From contig NZ_JABWGO010000001.1 in assembly GCF_013363995.1 (NCBI RefSeq), forward strand, positions 1,311,222 through 1,375,221: DNA of 64,000 nucleotides, written 5' to 3'. How positions within the stretch are numbered: the stretch's first letter is position 1; each line of letters begins with the position of its first letter. Made by a program: the position numbers and the translations under genes. Origin of the DNA: Nonomuraea rhodomycinica (GTDB lineage: Bacteria; Actinomycetota; Actinomycetes; Streptosporangiales; Streptosporangiaceae). The notes under the pieces are model-generated. The model searched no databases. It was not told the origin of the DNA and worked only from the letters and a program-made list of their open reading frames with translations. Shown in pieces: positions 29,648-38,822 of the stretch.

Positions 29648-32600
29648 ATGTCACGCGACGGCAGGCCGACCGAGATCTTCGTCAGCTACTCCCCCGCCGA
29701 CACGGCCTGGGCGACCTGGATCGCGTGGGAACTCGAAGCCGCCGGGTACAAGACCATGATTCAGGCGTGGGACTTCGTGCCCGGCACGAACTTCATCGAC
29801 TTCATGGACCGCGGCGTCAGCGAGGCGCACCTCGTCGTCGCCGTGCTGTCGCGCAACTACCTCACCTCCCGCTACGGGCGCCTGGAGTGGCAGGCCGCGC
29901 TGCGCGCCGACCCCGACGACCCGTCGCGCAAGCTGGTGACGATCCGGCTGGAGGACGTCCATCTGGAGGGTCTGCTGTCCACCATCACCTGGGTCGACCT
30001 CCTCGGCGTGACCGACCCCGACCAGGCGCGGGCGCGGCTGCTCGGCCGCGTCGGCGAGGCGCTGGCCGGCCGGGCCAAGCCCGACGTGCCGCCCGCCTTC
30101 CCCACCTCGGCCCAGGCCGGCGCGCCGGCGCCCGACCCGACCCTGCCGGCCCCGGCCGAGCGCTCCCGGGCCCGCCGCACGCCGGTGACCGCGCCGAAGT
30201 TCCCGCCCGCGGCCGGGCCCGGGCACCGGCGCGAGTCGCTGAGCGTCCTGCACATCGGCGGGCCCCGGTTCGGCCGGGCGCTGCCCGACCCCGGCGAGCC
30301 GTTCACGCCCGAGGACATGCAGGCGCGCATCTGGGCCGACCTCACCTCCATGTACGACCGGGGCATGCCGCGGCCCGACCTCATGGTGGTCAGCGGCGAC
30401 CTGACCGAGTCGGGCAGCCTCGGGCAGTTCGCCCAGGCCACCCGGTTCGTGACGGACCTGCGGCTGCTGCTCGGGCTGGAGCCGCACCGGCTCGTCCTCG
30501 TGCCCGGGCCGCGCGACGTCACCAAGGCCGCGGCCAGCGCCTACTTCCTCACCTGCGAGGCCGACGACGTCAGCCCGCAGCCGCCGTACTGGCCGAAGTG
30601 GCGCCACTTCGCCGGCCTGTTCGACGAGGTCTACCAGGGCCTCGACGACCGGGTGTTCGACGGCGGGCAGCCGTGGACGCTCTTCCAGGTGCCCGACCTG
30701 AAGGTGGTCGTGGCCGGGCTGAACTCGACCATGGCCATGAGCCATCTGGAGCGCGACGCGTACGCGCAGCTCGGCGAGGCGCAGGCGGCCTGGTTCGCCG
30801 AGCGGCTGCGGCCGTACGAGGAGAGCGAGTGGCTGCGGCTCGGCGTGATGGGCCACCCGCCGTCGGCGCTGCGCGACGCGCCCACGTTCGAGCGGCTGCT
30901 GGCCCACCGGCTCAACCTGCTCTTCCACGGCACCGGACGCGACCCCGCCGGCGAGGGCGACGGCGAGGCGGCCATGGCCGCGCCGCGGGCGGGCCGCCAC
31001 CAGGTCGTCGAGATCACGCCCGGCGGCGTCCGCACCTGGCTGCCCGACCAGGAGCCCGCGAAGGCCACGCGGAGCTGGCGGGCCGCCCGGGCGCCGTTCG
31101 CCGGCGAGGCCCCGCAGGTGCCGCGCCCCCGCCGGGAGCCGCCCGAGCGCGAGCCCAGCCCGGTGGAGCTGCTGCTCGACCGGATCAGCGAGGTCTGCGA
31201 GGCCCGGCACGAGCGCGCGCGGATCCGCCGCTTCCCCACGCACCTGGTCGTCACCCACCCGGACGACGGGTTCGTCCGGCTGACCATGGTCGGCGCGCAC
31301 GTCGGCCGGGTGGACGAGGCCGCCGCCGAGGCGTTCGCCCGGCAGGCCCACGCGGCCGGGCTCCAGGGCGAGCTGGTCTACCAGGGGCCGCCGCCCGAGC
31401 GGGCGCTGCGCGACGCGCTCGTGCGCCGGGGGGTGCTGCTGCGCAGCTTCACCGAGTTCCAGGGGCTGCTCGACCTGTCCGGGTACGTCGCCGAGCAGAC
31501 CGCCCGGCTGACCGGCGACCGGCGCTACCCTCCCGGCCTGTACGTGCCCCAGCGCTACCGCGAGCTGGACCGCCCCGGCCACCCGGTCAAGGACGGGCTC
31601 ACCGACGAGCTGATGCGGCTGCTCGCCAGCGACCACGGCCGCTTCCTGCTGCTGCTCGGCGACTTCGGCCACGGCAAGACGTTCGCGCTGCGCGAGCTCG
31701 CCCGGCGCCTGCCGGCCGAGCTGCCGCACCTGACGCCGCTGTTCATCGAGCTGCGAGCCCTGGACAAGGCCCATTCGGTGGACGCGCTGGTGGCCGCCCA
31801 CCTCGCCACCCACGGCGAGGAGCTGATCGACCTCAAGGCGTTCCGCTACCTGCTGCGGCAGGGGCGCATCGTGCTGCTGTTCGACGGTTTCGACGAGCTG
31901 GTCGCCCGGCTCACCTACGACCGGGCCGCCGACCACCTCGCGACCCTGCTCGCCGCGGCCGAGGACAAGGCGAAGATCGTGGTGGCCAGCCGCACCCAGC
32001 ACTTCCGCTCCCACGGCCAGGTGCTGCGCTCGCTCGGCGAGATGGTCGGCGTGCTGCCGCAGCGGCGGCTGCTGGCCGTCGAGGACTTCTCCCGCGACCA
32101 GATCCACTCCTACCTGGTCAACCGGTACGACGACGGCGACGAGGCGGCGGCGCGCATGTCGCTGCTGGAGAGCATCGAGGACCTGCTCGGCCTGGCGCAG
32201 AACCCGCGCATGCTGAGCTTCATCGCCGACCTCGACGCCGACCGGCTGCGCACCGTGGCCCGGGCCCGCCACACCACCAGCCCCGCGCAGCTCTACCAGG
32301 AGATCCTCACCTCCTGGCTGACGTTCGAGGCGCGGCGGGCGGCGCTGCCCGGCTCGGCCGCGGGCCTGACGCTGGAGGAGCTGTGGCAGGCGGTCACGGC
32401 CCTGGCGCTGCGCCTGTGGGAGTCGAACGAGGCGCTGCTCGGCGTGGAGGAGCTGACCGAGTTCGCCGAGACGCTGACGGACCTGGCGGGCGGGCAGCTG
32501 TCGGCGGCGCACGCGGCGTACGCGATGGGCTCGGGCAGCCTGCTGGTGCGCACCGAGGAGGGCATGTTCGGGTTCATCCACTCCTCGGTGATGGAGTGGC

Positions 32601-35242
32601 TGGTCGCCAAGCACGTCGCCGACACCCTCGACGACCCGGTGACCCTGGCGCGGGGGCCGCTGACGCCGCTGAGCGTCGAGTTCCTGTGCGACCTGGCCGA
32701 CGTGCGGGCCCTGCGGGCGTGGGTGAACGACCCGCCGCCCGGGCGGCACGCCGGCGCCAACGCCGTCAAGATCGCCGGCCGGCTGCGCACCCCGGCGCAG
32801 TCCGACCTGCGCGGCGCCAACTTCAAGGGCGAGGACCTGTCGGAACGCGACCTGCAGGAGGTCGACCTGACCGGCGCCGACCTGTCGGAGGCGACGCTGG
32901 CCCGCACCAACCTGTCCAGGGCCGTCCTGCGCGACGCCCGGCTCACCGGCGCCCGCCTCGACGGCGCCTCGCTGGCGGGGGCCGACCTGCGGGGCGCCGA
33001 CCTGTCCGGCACCCGCCTCGTCCACACCGACCTGAGCGACGTGACCGCCGACGGCGCCCGCTGGCACCGCGCGGCGCTCATCCACGTCAGCGGCACGCTG
33101 CCCGACCTGCCGGGCGCCGCCGTGGTGCCCGGCACTCCGGTCGAGGTGCAGCTCGCGCCCGCCGCCATCGGCGTCCCGTACGGCTACCACTTCCAGACCA
33201 GCCGCCTGCCCGAGCCCATCGCCTACAGCCACGACGGCACCACGATCGCCATCGGCAACGAGGACGGCGGCGTGCTGCTCTGCGTGGGCGGCGCGCCCGT
33301 GCGCACCCTCCAGGGCCACCACGGCCGCGTCTACGCCGTGTCCTTCGCCGGCGACCTGCTCGCCTCCGGCGCCAGCGACGGCAGCGTGCTGCTGTGGGAC
33401 GCGGTGACCGGCACGCTGCTGCGGCGGCTGGAGGGCCATCCCGACGGCGTCTGGCCGGTCCGCCTCAGCCCCACCGGCGAGCTGCTGGCGGCGGGCGGCG
33501 GCGACGGCGTCGTCCGCGTCTGGGAGACCGCCACGGGCCGCGAGGTCCACCGCCTGGCCGGGCACCGGGCGCCCGTCTACACGGCCTCGTTCGGGCACGC
33601 GGAGCTGGTGACGGGCGACTCGGCGGGCGTCGTACGGGTCTGGGACCTCGCGTCCGGTGAGGTGGCGGCCACCCTCGACGGCCACGACGGCGCGGTCTAC
33701 CGGGCGGTCCACAGCCCCGACGGCACCCTGCTGGCCACCGGCGACGAGGCGGGCACGGTGCGCCTGTGGGACACCGGGACGTGGACCCTGCGCCGCGCCC
33801 TGACCGGTCACGCCGGGTCGATCTACTGCGTCGCGTTCTCCCCGGACGGCACCCTGCTGGCCACCGGCGACACGGCCGGCGCGGTCCGCCTGTGGGACCC
33901 GGTCGCGGCCGAGCCGCGCGGGCCGCACACGGTCCACTCCGCGAGCGTCTACCAGGTGACGTTCAGCCCCGACGGCCGCACCATCGCCAGCGGCGACTCC
34001 AACGGCGTGGTCCGCCTGCAGGAGGCCGGCTCCACGACCCGCGTCGAGCTGACCGGCCACCGCAGCTCCGTCTGGCCGTTCGCGTTCCGCCCCGACGGCC
34101 AGCAGCTGGCCACCAGCAGCAACGACGGCACCGTCCGGCTGTGGGACCCGGTGAGCGGCAAGTGCCAGCGGATCCTGCGCGGCCACGGCCGGCGCATCTC
34201 GTCGGTCCGCTTCAGCGCCGACGGCACCATGCTGGCCACCAGTGGCAACGACGGGGTCGTGCGCGTGTGGGAGGCGGCCACGGGGCGGCGGCTGCGCGAG
34301 TTCACCGGCGCCTCCGACCGGCTCGTCTCCGCGCTGTTCTCCCCCGCCGGGCCGGTGCTGGCCACCTCCAGCAACGACGGCGGCGTCCACTTCTGGAACG
34401 CCACCACCGGCGAGTACGAGCGCGAGCTCAACGCCGAGACCGACCACGTGTGGGCGGAGGCGTTCAGCCCCGACGGCACCCTGCTGGCCACGGCCAACGA
34501 CGACGACAGCGTGCGCGTCTGGTACCGCGCGACGGGCCGCCTGGTCAGCAACCTGGCCGACCACCGGGGCCGGGTCCGCTCGATCGCGTTCAGCCCCGAC
34601 GGCCGCCACGTGGCGACCGGCTGCGACGACCGGACGGTCCGCGTCTGGCATGTCGAGTCCGGCGGCCTCGTGGCCACCCTGGAAGGGCACAAGGACCGGG
34701 TGTACGCGGTGGTCTTCTCGCCGTCCGGCCGCTACCTGGCCAGCGCCAGCAACGACGGGACGGCCCGGGTGTGGGAGCTGCGACCCGGCCAGCCGTGGCA
34801 GCCCGTGCTGCGGCACACCCTTGAGGAGCACACCGGGCGGCTCTGGTCGGTGGCCTTCGACCTGACCGGCGAGCGCCTGGCGACCGCGGGCGACGACCTG
34901 ACCGTACGCGTGTGGGACACGGTCACGGGGCGGCTGCTGGACTCGCTGAAGGGGCACACGCGGCGGGTGTGGTCGGTGGCCTACAGCCCGTCCGACCCGG
35001 ACCTGCTGGCCACGGCCGGGGACGACGGCGTGGTGATCCTCTGGCGCGGCAAGGACCGCCACGCCACGCTCCTCGGTTTACCGGAGGGCTGGGCGGCGCT
35101 GTCGCCGAGCGGCCGGTACAAGGTGGAGGGGGAGGTGGCGGGGCAGTTCTGGCATGTGATCGGGATGTCCCGGTTCGAGCCGGGGGAGCTTGATCCGTAT
35201 CTTCCGGACGTACGGCCTGTCCCCCTCGACGCCCCGTTCTGA
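29648..35242 (+). CDS. TIR - phosphoesterase-like - NACHT - pentapeptide - WD40 multidomain protein
   Basis: This 1864-residue STAND-type signalling protein has five domains in order. First is a TIR_2 domain (about 8-135) with FVSYSPAD and the putative catalytic E80 in SRNYLTSRYGRLEW. Second is a metallophosphoesterase-like domain (about 197-460) in which the expected DxH, GNHD and GHxH motifs read GPR, GPRD and HGTGRD, so metal catalysis is probably lost. Third, after a linker domain (about 505-635), is a NACHT NTPase with Walker A GDFGHGKT (671-678) and Walker B LLFDGFDE (743-750). Fourth are pentapeptide repeats (about 1053-1140). Last are about 15 WD40 repeats (about 1190-1800), enough for two propellers. 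By analogy with NLR-like proteins the WD40 part would sense, NACHT would oligomerise and TIR would act as the effector (possible NAD hydrolase). A TTA codon lies at 35078. The ATG has a weak ribosome site. Confidence 0.88.
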   Translation: MSRDGRPTEIFVSYSPADTAWATWIAWELEAAGYKTMIQAWDFVPGTNFIDFMDRGVSEAHLVVAVLSRNYLTSRYGRLEWQAALRADPDDPSRKLVTIRLEDVHLEGLLSTITWVDLLGVTDPDQARARLLGRVGEALAGRAKPDVPPAFPTSAQAGAPAPDPTLPAPAERSRARRTPVTAPKFPPAAGPGHRRESLSVLHIGGPRFGRALPDPGEPFTPEDMQARIWADLTSMYDRGMPRPDLMVVSGDLTESGSLGQFAQATRFVTDLRLLLGLEPHRLVLVPGPRDVTKAAASAYFLTCEADDVSPQPPYWPKWRHFAGLFDEVYQGLDDRVFDGGQPWTLFQVPDLKVVVAGLNSTMAMSHLERDAYAQLGEAQAAWFAERLRPYEESEWLRLGVMGHPPSALRDAPTFERLLAHRLNLLFHGTGRDPAGEGDGEAAMAAPRAGRHQVVEITPGGVRTWLPDQEPAKATRSWRAARAPFAGEAPQVPRPRREPPEREPSPVELLLDRISEVCEARHERARIRRFPTHLVVTHPDDGFVRLTMVGAHVGRVDEAAAEAFARQAHAAGLQGELVYQGPPPERALRDALVRRGVLLRSFTEFQGLLDLSGYVAEQTARLTGDRRYPPGLYVPQRYRELDRPGHPVKDGLTDELMRLLASDHGRFLLLLGDFGHGKTFALRELARRLPAELPHLTPLFIELRALDKAHSVDALVAAHLATHGEELIDLKAFRYLLRQGRIVLLFDGFDELVARLTYDRAADHLATLLAAAEDKAKIVVASRTQHFRSHGQVLRSLGEMVGVLPQRRLLAVEDFSRDQIHSYLVNRYDDGDEAAARMSLLESIEDLLGLAQNPRMLSFIADLDADRLRTVARARHTTSPAQLYQEILTSWLTFEARRAALPGSAAGLTLEELWQAVTALALRLWESNEALLGVEELTEFAETLTDLAGGQLSAAHAAYAMGSGSLLVRTEEGMFGFIHSSVMEWLVAKHVADTLDDPVTLARGPLTPLSVEFLCDLADVRALRAWVNDPPPGRHAGANAVKIAGRLRTPAQSDLRGANFKGEDLSERDLQEVDLTGADLSEATLARTNLSRAVLRDARLTGARLDGASLAGADLRGADLSGTRLVHTDLSDVTADGARWHRAALIHVSGTLPDLPGAAVVPGTPVEVQLAPAAIGVPYGYHFQTSRLPEPIAYSHDGTTIAIGNEDGGVLLCVGGAPVRTLQGHHGRVYAVSFAGDLLASGASDGSVLLWDAVTGTLLRRLEGHPDGVWPVRLSPTGELLAAGGGDGVVRVWETATGREVHRLAGHRAPVYTASFGHAELVTGDSAGVVRVWDLASGEVAATLDGHDGAVYRAVHSPDGTLLATGDEAGTVRLWDTGTWTLRRALTGHAGSIYCVAFSPDGTLLATGDTAGAVRLWDPVAAEPRGPHTVHSASVYQVTFSPDGRTIASGDSNGVVRLQEAGSTTRVELTGHRSSVWPFAFRPDGQQLATSSNDGTVRLWDPVSGKCQRILRGHGRRISSVRFSADGTMLATSGNDGVVRVWEAATGRRLREFTGASDRLVSALFSPAGPVLATSSNDGGVHFWNATTGEYERELNAETDHVWAEAFSPDGTLLATANDDDSVRVWYRATGRLVSNLADHRGRVRSIAFSPDGRHVATGCDDRTVRVWHVESGGLVATLEGHKDRVYAVVFSPSGRYLASASNDGTARVWELRPGQPWQPVLRHTLEEHTGRLWSVAFDLTGERLATAGDDLTVRVWDTVTGRLLDSLKGHTRRVWSVAYSPSDPDLLATAGDDGVVILWRGKDRHATLLGLPEGWAALSPSGRYKVEGEVAGQFWHVIGMSRFEPGELDPYLPDVRPVPLDAPF

Positions 35243-35255
35243 CCCGCTCGCCGCA

Positions 35256-35273
35256 GCCCGGCGGGTGCCGGGC
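35256..35273. terminator. Short hairpin between convergent genes
   Basis: GCCCGGC (35256-35262) and GCCGGGC (35267-35273) form a seven-base-pair stem with a GGGT loop. It lies between the ends of the TIR/NACHT gene and the pentapeptide gene and could act on both strands. Confidence 0.5.
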
Positions 35274-35280
35274 GGCGGGG

Positions 35281-36315
35281 TCACTTCCCGTCGCGGCCCC
35301 GGCCCTTCGGACGGCCGCCGCGCCGTCCGGCGGGCGCGTCCCGGCGCGCCCCGCCGCGGGCTGCCCGCCCTTCGGCGCGGGTGCGGTCCTGGGCCTGCTT
35401 GCCGCCCTGAGGGGCGCGCCGGGCCGGGGCGGTCGCCGTGGCGCTCCAGTGGGCGGGACGGGTCAGCCCCGGCGGGATGCGCGTGGCCGCGTCGCCGCGG
35501 GCCGCGTTGAGCTGGAACTGCGTGAGGAAGACGCTGCCCGTCAGATCGGCCCCGGACAGGTCGGCCCCTCTGAGGTCGGCCCCGATGAGGTCGGCCAGCC
35601 GGAGGTCCGCTCCCCTGAGGTCGGCGCCGATGAGGTACGCGCCTCGCAGGTCGGCGCCGTACAGGTCGGCTCCCCGCAGGCGCGCCCCGATGAGGTCGGC
35701 GCCCCGGCGGTCCTTCTTCCGGTCGCGCCCGCCCTGGCCGCCCGCCCGCGCGGGCTCCCGTACGAGCTCGCTCACGCGCAGCAGCAGCGGGTTGACCCGC
35801 CCCCGCCGCTCGGCCACGTCGAGCCCCGCCAGCTCCTCCGGGCCCAGCCTGGTGAGGGCGTCGATCTCGTCCCTGGCCCGCAGGACCTCCTCGCGCACCG
35901 GCGCGGCCGCGGGCAGCGTCAGCGCCTCGGTGAGGTACCACAGCAGCTCGTGAAGCTGCCGTACGACCGGGAACACCGCGAACATCCGCCCCGCCGTGCC
36001 CGGCTCGCTCCGCCAGTCGTGCCCGCCGAAGGTGACCTGGGAAACCTTCTGGCCCGCGCCGAAGCAGTCGAACACCGTGCACCCCGCGAACCCCTCCTCG
36101 CGGAGGTGCCGGTGGATGCCGCAGCGGAAGTCGTCCTGGAGGTTGTGGCAGGGCCGGCCCGCGTCCTTGTCGACGGCGAAGTCGGCGGACCTGGAGAACG
36201 GCAGCGCGACGCAGCACAGGGCGAAGCAGCTCCCGCAGTCGGCCCGCAGGTCCCGCAGCTCCAGACCGACGCCCCCGGCCCCGGTGTGCTCGCCGCCCGT
36301 GTGCCCGACCGTCAT
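35281..36315 (-). CDS. Cys-rich pentapeptide-repeat protein
   Basis: The 344-residue protein has a Cys-rich N-terminal domain (about 25-100) with [34 protein letters not shown] and [16 protein letters not shown], which may bind zinc or an iron-sulfur cluster. A helical spacer follows. A pentapeptide-repeat beta-helix (about 205-270, repeated ADLRGADL units) comes next, then a very basic tail rich in Arg, Gly, Lys and Pro. The family occurs in actinobacteria but its role is unknown. It faces the TIR/NACHT gene end to end, 38 bases apart, and both carry A(D/N)LxGA repeats. Confidence 0.78.
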   Translation of the reverse strand: MTVGHTGGEHTGAGGVGLELRDLRADCGSCFALCCVALPFSRSADFAVDKDAGRPCHNLQDDFRCGIHRHLREEGFAGCTVFDCFGAGQKVSQVTFGGHDWRSEPGTAGRMFAVFPVVRQLHELLWYLTEALTLPAAAPVREEVLRARDEIDALTRLGPEELAGLDVAERRGRVNPLLLRVSELVREPARAGGQGGRDRKKDRRGADLIGARLRGADLYGADLRGAYLIGADLRGADLRLADLIGADLRGADLSGADLTGSVFLTQFQLNAARGDAATRIPPGLTRPAHWSATATAPARRAPQGGKQAQDRTRAEGRAARGGARRDAPAGRRGGRPKGRGRDGK

Positions 36316-36351
36316 GTTGCGCCTCGCCCCCCGATCCGAACTCCCGCGATC

Positions 36352-37539
36352 CTACCCGCCCGGTGGACGGCGGGACGGGGGGACGCCCAGCCGTTCCCGC
36401 AGGGCCCGGACCCCGGAGGCCAGGACGGGCGGGACGGTGATCAGGAGGGTCACGGCGTCGGCGAGCCGCGTCGCCGCCGCGTCGGCCGTCAACCAGAGCA
36501 GCGGGGGGCCGAGCACCGCGCAGACGCGGGCGTCGGTGGCGAGCACCCACCGCAGCACGCGCGAGGCCCTGGCGCCGACACCGCGCCCGGCCGCCCCGAC
36601 CCAGGCGACCACCGCGGCGATCCGCTGACCCGCGACCGTCCGGCCCACGAACGTGCGACCTACGGCCATCCGACCCTCGGCCATCCGACCCTCGGCCGTC
36701 GTACCGACGAACGTCCGGCCCGCGAACGTCCGGCCCTGGGCCGTCGTCCGGCGCCGGAGCGCGATCGCCATGCGCGGCATGCCCCCGAGCAGGCCCGCGA
36801 CGAAACGCGCGCGCTCCACGCGCCCGTCCGCCCGGCGCAGCTCCCCCAGCCACTCCTCCAGCCACCGGCCCCGCACCCCGGAGGGCAGCATGATCGCGGC
36901 GGCCTCCACCACGCCGAAGGAGACCCGGACGCCGTCGCGGGCCAGGGCCGACAGCCTCGCCTCGGCCAGCCGGCGCAGCTCGCGCTCCACCCCGCGCATC
37001 CCCAGGCGCGCGGCGGCAGGCGCGAACACCCGCAAGGTCTGCAGGCTCTTGGCGTGCTGCTTGGCCGGGGAGATCCAGCGCATCGTGCGCTGGTTGTGCA
37101 GCCGGTCGGCCAGCTTGAGCGTCAGCACCCGGCGGTCGGCGCACCGCTCCCACTCCACGGCCGTGTGCTCTCCCTCCGCGCACTCCTCCAGCCGCCCGAG
37201 GTCCCGCACCAGCGCGGCGATCCGCGGGCCGAAGTCCCGTTCCAGGTCGGCCGCCGGGCAGGCGGTGTCGCGGAGCACGTCGTGGAGCAGCGCGGCGCAC
37301 AGCAGCTCGTGGTCCGCGCCGAGGTCGGCGAGGATCGCCGCCACCGCCACGGGGTGGGTGATGTACGGGTCGCCGCTGTGGCGGCTCTGGTCACGGTGCC
37401 AGAACGCGGCGGTCGCGTGGGCCCGCTCGACCACGCGGAGCTGTTCGGCGCCCAACCGGCCGGCTAGGAGGGCCCGTAACCGCTCGAACGACCCTTCGCG
37501 GGCGGAACCACCGCCACGACGGATCACCAGGGCGCTCAC
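36352..37539 (-). CDS. Rel/SpoT-like HD-domain protein with membrane C-terminus
   Basis: In this 395-residue protein residues 20-190 match the ppGpp-hydrolase HD domain of Rel/SpoT: R53, SGDPYITHP with H62, ALLHDVLRD with H86-D87, and KLADRLHN with D145 and N149. The catalytic Glu of the HDxxED motif is replaced by R90, so hydrolase activity may be altered. No synthetase domain follows. Instead there are 15-base-period repeats (AEGRMAEGRMAVGRT, about 265-290) and two or three hydrophobic helices (about 300-375). The GTG start at 37539 lies just beside two 35-base direct repeats. Confidence 0.72.
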   Translation of the reverse strand: MSALVIRRGGGSAREGSFERLRALLAGRLGAEQLRVVERAHATAAFWHRDQSRHSGDPYITHPVAVAAILADLGADHELLCAALLHDVLRDTACPAADLERDFGPRIAALVRDLGRLEECAEGEHTAVEWERCADRRVLTLKLADRLHNQRTMRWISPAKQHAKSLQTLRVFAPAAARLGMRGVERELRRLAEARLSALARDGVRVSFGVVEAAAIMLPSGVRGRWLEEWLGELRRADGRVERARFVAGLLGGMPRMAIALRRRTTAQGRTFAGRTFVGTTAEGRMAEGRMAVGRTFVGRTVAGQRIAAVVAWVGAAGRGVGARASRVLRWVLATDARVCAVLGPPLLWLTADAAATRLADAVTLLITVPPVLASGVRALRERLGVPPSRRPPGG

Positions 37540-37542
37540 GAG

Positions 37543-37613
37543 GCGTCACCTGGCACGCGACCGTGGACGCCCATGACCGCGTCACCTGACGCGCCGCCAC
37601 GGATGCTCATGAC
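37543..37613. repeat. Two 35-bp imperfect direct repeats upstream of the HD gene
   Basis: Copies at 37543-37577 and 37579-37613 share the flanks GCGTCACCTG and CTCATGAC/CCCATGAC with a 36-base period. They lie immediately upstream (minus strand) of the HD-domain gene start. They could be operator repeats or a recent duplication of the 5' region. No gene is visible in the 235 bases between this gene and the PadR gene. Confidence 0.6.
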
Positions 37614-37774
37614 GCCCCCCAAGGCGCGGTGACGGCGCGTGAGGCCGCCCGTGGCCGTCCCTCCCGCACGCGGCGACGAATCGTGCGTCCCACAGCCCCT
37701 CCTGGCGGGCGGCGATCGATGAAAGCCCCTGGGAGGAGACACCGCGAGGCCGCCCTTCCCGATGTCACGGCGGT

Positions 37775-38104
37775 TCACGACGCACCCCCCGTCGTGCCCA
37801 GCGGACGCGCCCAGTCGGGGACGAGCTGGCGGCGGGAGCGGTAGGCCGCGGCGATCGCGTCGCGGGCCTGCTCGGCGCCCCCGGGGGTCAGCAGGTAGTA
37901 ACGCCGCCGGGGACGTCCTTCGCGGACGTGGACGTCCGGGTCCTCCCACCGGCTCTCCACCCAGCCGATCTCCTCCAGCGTCGCCAGGATCGGGTAGACG
38001 GTGCCGCTCGCCAGCCCGGCCTCCGCGCACAGGTCGAGGCCGTACCGCTCGCGGGCGGGGTCGGAGAGGAACACGCGCAGCACGTCGCGGACGGACGTCG
38101 TCAT
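37775..38104 (-). CDS. PadR-family transcriptional regulator
   Basis: The protein of about 109 residues is a PadR winged-helix repressor: ERYGLDLCAEAGLASGTVYPILATLEEIGWVESRWE is the recognition region (residues about 20-55) and RPRRRYYLLTPGGAEQA is the wing. The short C-terminus fits subfamily 2. ATG 38104 follows GAAGG with six-base spacing; an ATG 18 bases further upstream is possible. It precedes the HD-domain gene on the same strand and may regulate it. Confidence 0.82.
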   Translation of the reverse strand: MTTSVRDVLRVFLSDPARERYGLDLCAEAGLASGTVYPILATLEEIGWVESRWEDPDVHVREGRPRRRYYLLTPGGAEQARDAIAAAYRSRRQLVPDWARPLGTTGGAS

Positions 38105-38188
38105 GCGGGGCCTTCTCGGCATATCTCGAACTCTACATAGCCCGCCGAGCGGCGGACATGTCCGTCCGGGCCAGGAACGCCTACCCCG

Positions 38189-38797
38189 TCAGCCGCGGGC
38201 CGCCCGGCGCAGGAGCTCGTCCCACACCTCGCCGACCCGGGCCTCCAGCGCGTCGAGCGTGCCCTCGTTGTCGATGACGATGTGCGCGACCGCGAGCCGC
38301 TCCTCGCGGGTGGCCTGGGCGGCGATACGGGCCCGGGCGTCGCTCTCGGCCATGCCGCGGTGCTCGGCCAGGCGGGCGACGCGCGTCTCGTCGGAGGCGT
38401 CCACGACGATCACCACGTCGTACATCGGGGCCAGCTTGTTCTCGGCCAGCAGCGGCACGTCGTACACCACGATCGCGTCGTCGGCGGCCTGCCCCTGCAA
38501 CTCGGCGACCCGCTCCCCCACGAGGGGGTGGACGATCGCGTTGAGCGCGGCGAGCCGCTCGGGGTCGCTGAAGACGATGGAGCCCAGCTTCTCGCGGTCG
38601 AGCGAGCCGTCGGCGCGCAGCACCTCGTCCCCGAACACCGCCACCACCCGCGCCAGGCCGGGCGTGCCCGGCTCGACGACCTCGCGGGCTATCTTGTCGG
38701 CGTCGATCACCACGGCGCCGCGGGCGGCCAGCCGCCGCGACACCTCGCTCTTGCCGGATCCGATGCCGCCGGTCAGTCCGATCTTCAGCACCCGCAA
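38189..38797 (-). CDS. coaE: Dephospho-CoA kinase
   Basis: The 202-residue enzyme phosphorylates the 3'-OH of dephospho-CoA in the last step of CoA synthesis. The P-loop [18 protein letters not shown] is at the N-terminus, followed by [10 protein letters not shown] and [13 protein letters not shown] (CoA-binding), [16 protein letters not shown], and the lid [15 protein letters not shown]. It lacks the C-terminal UPF0157 fusion found in mycobacterial CoaE. The start may be TTG 38797 (AGGAGG ten bases upstream) or GTG 38791. The rpsA-coaE-uvrB backbone order is conserved, with inserts. Confidence 0.93.
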   Translation of the reverse strand: MRVLKIGLTGGIGSGKSEVSRRLAARGAVVIDADKIAREVVEPGTPGLARVVAVFGDEVLRADGSLDREKLGSIVFSDPERLAALNAIVHPLVGERVAELQGQAADDAIVVYDVPLLAENKLAPMYDVVIVVDASDETRVARLAEHRGMAESDARARIAAQATREERLAVAHIVIDNEGTLDALEARVGEVWDELLRRAARG

Positions 38798-38822
38798 AGC
38801 CTATCGGCCTCCTCCTCGATGC

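Noticed and set aside
29651..35062. 1803-codon minus-strand frame opposite the TIR/NACHT gene
   Set aside because: Shadow of the plus-strand gene; it lacks domains and the plus strand shows TIR, NACHT and WD40 motifs throughout.
36653..36740. Independent repeat locus
   Set aside because: The 15-base-period repeats lie in frame inside the HD-domain gene and encode AEGRM/AVGRT units; they are part of that protein's linker.
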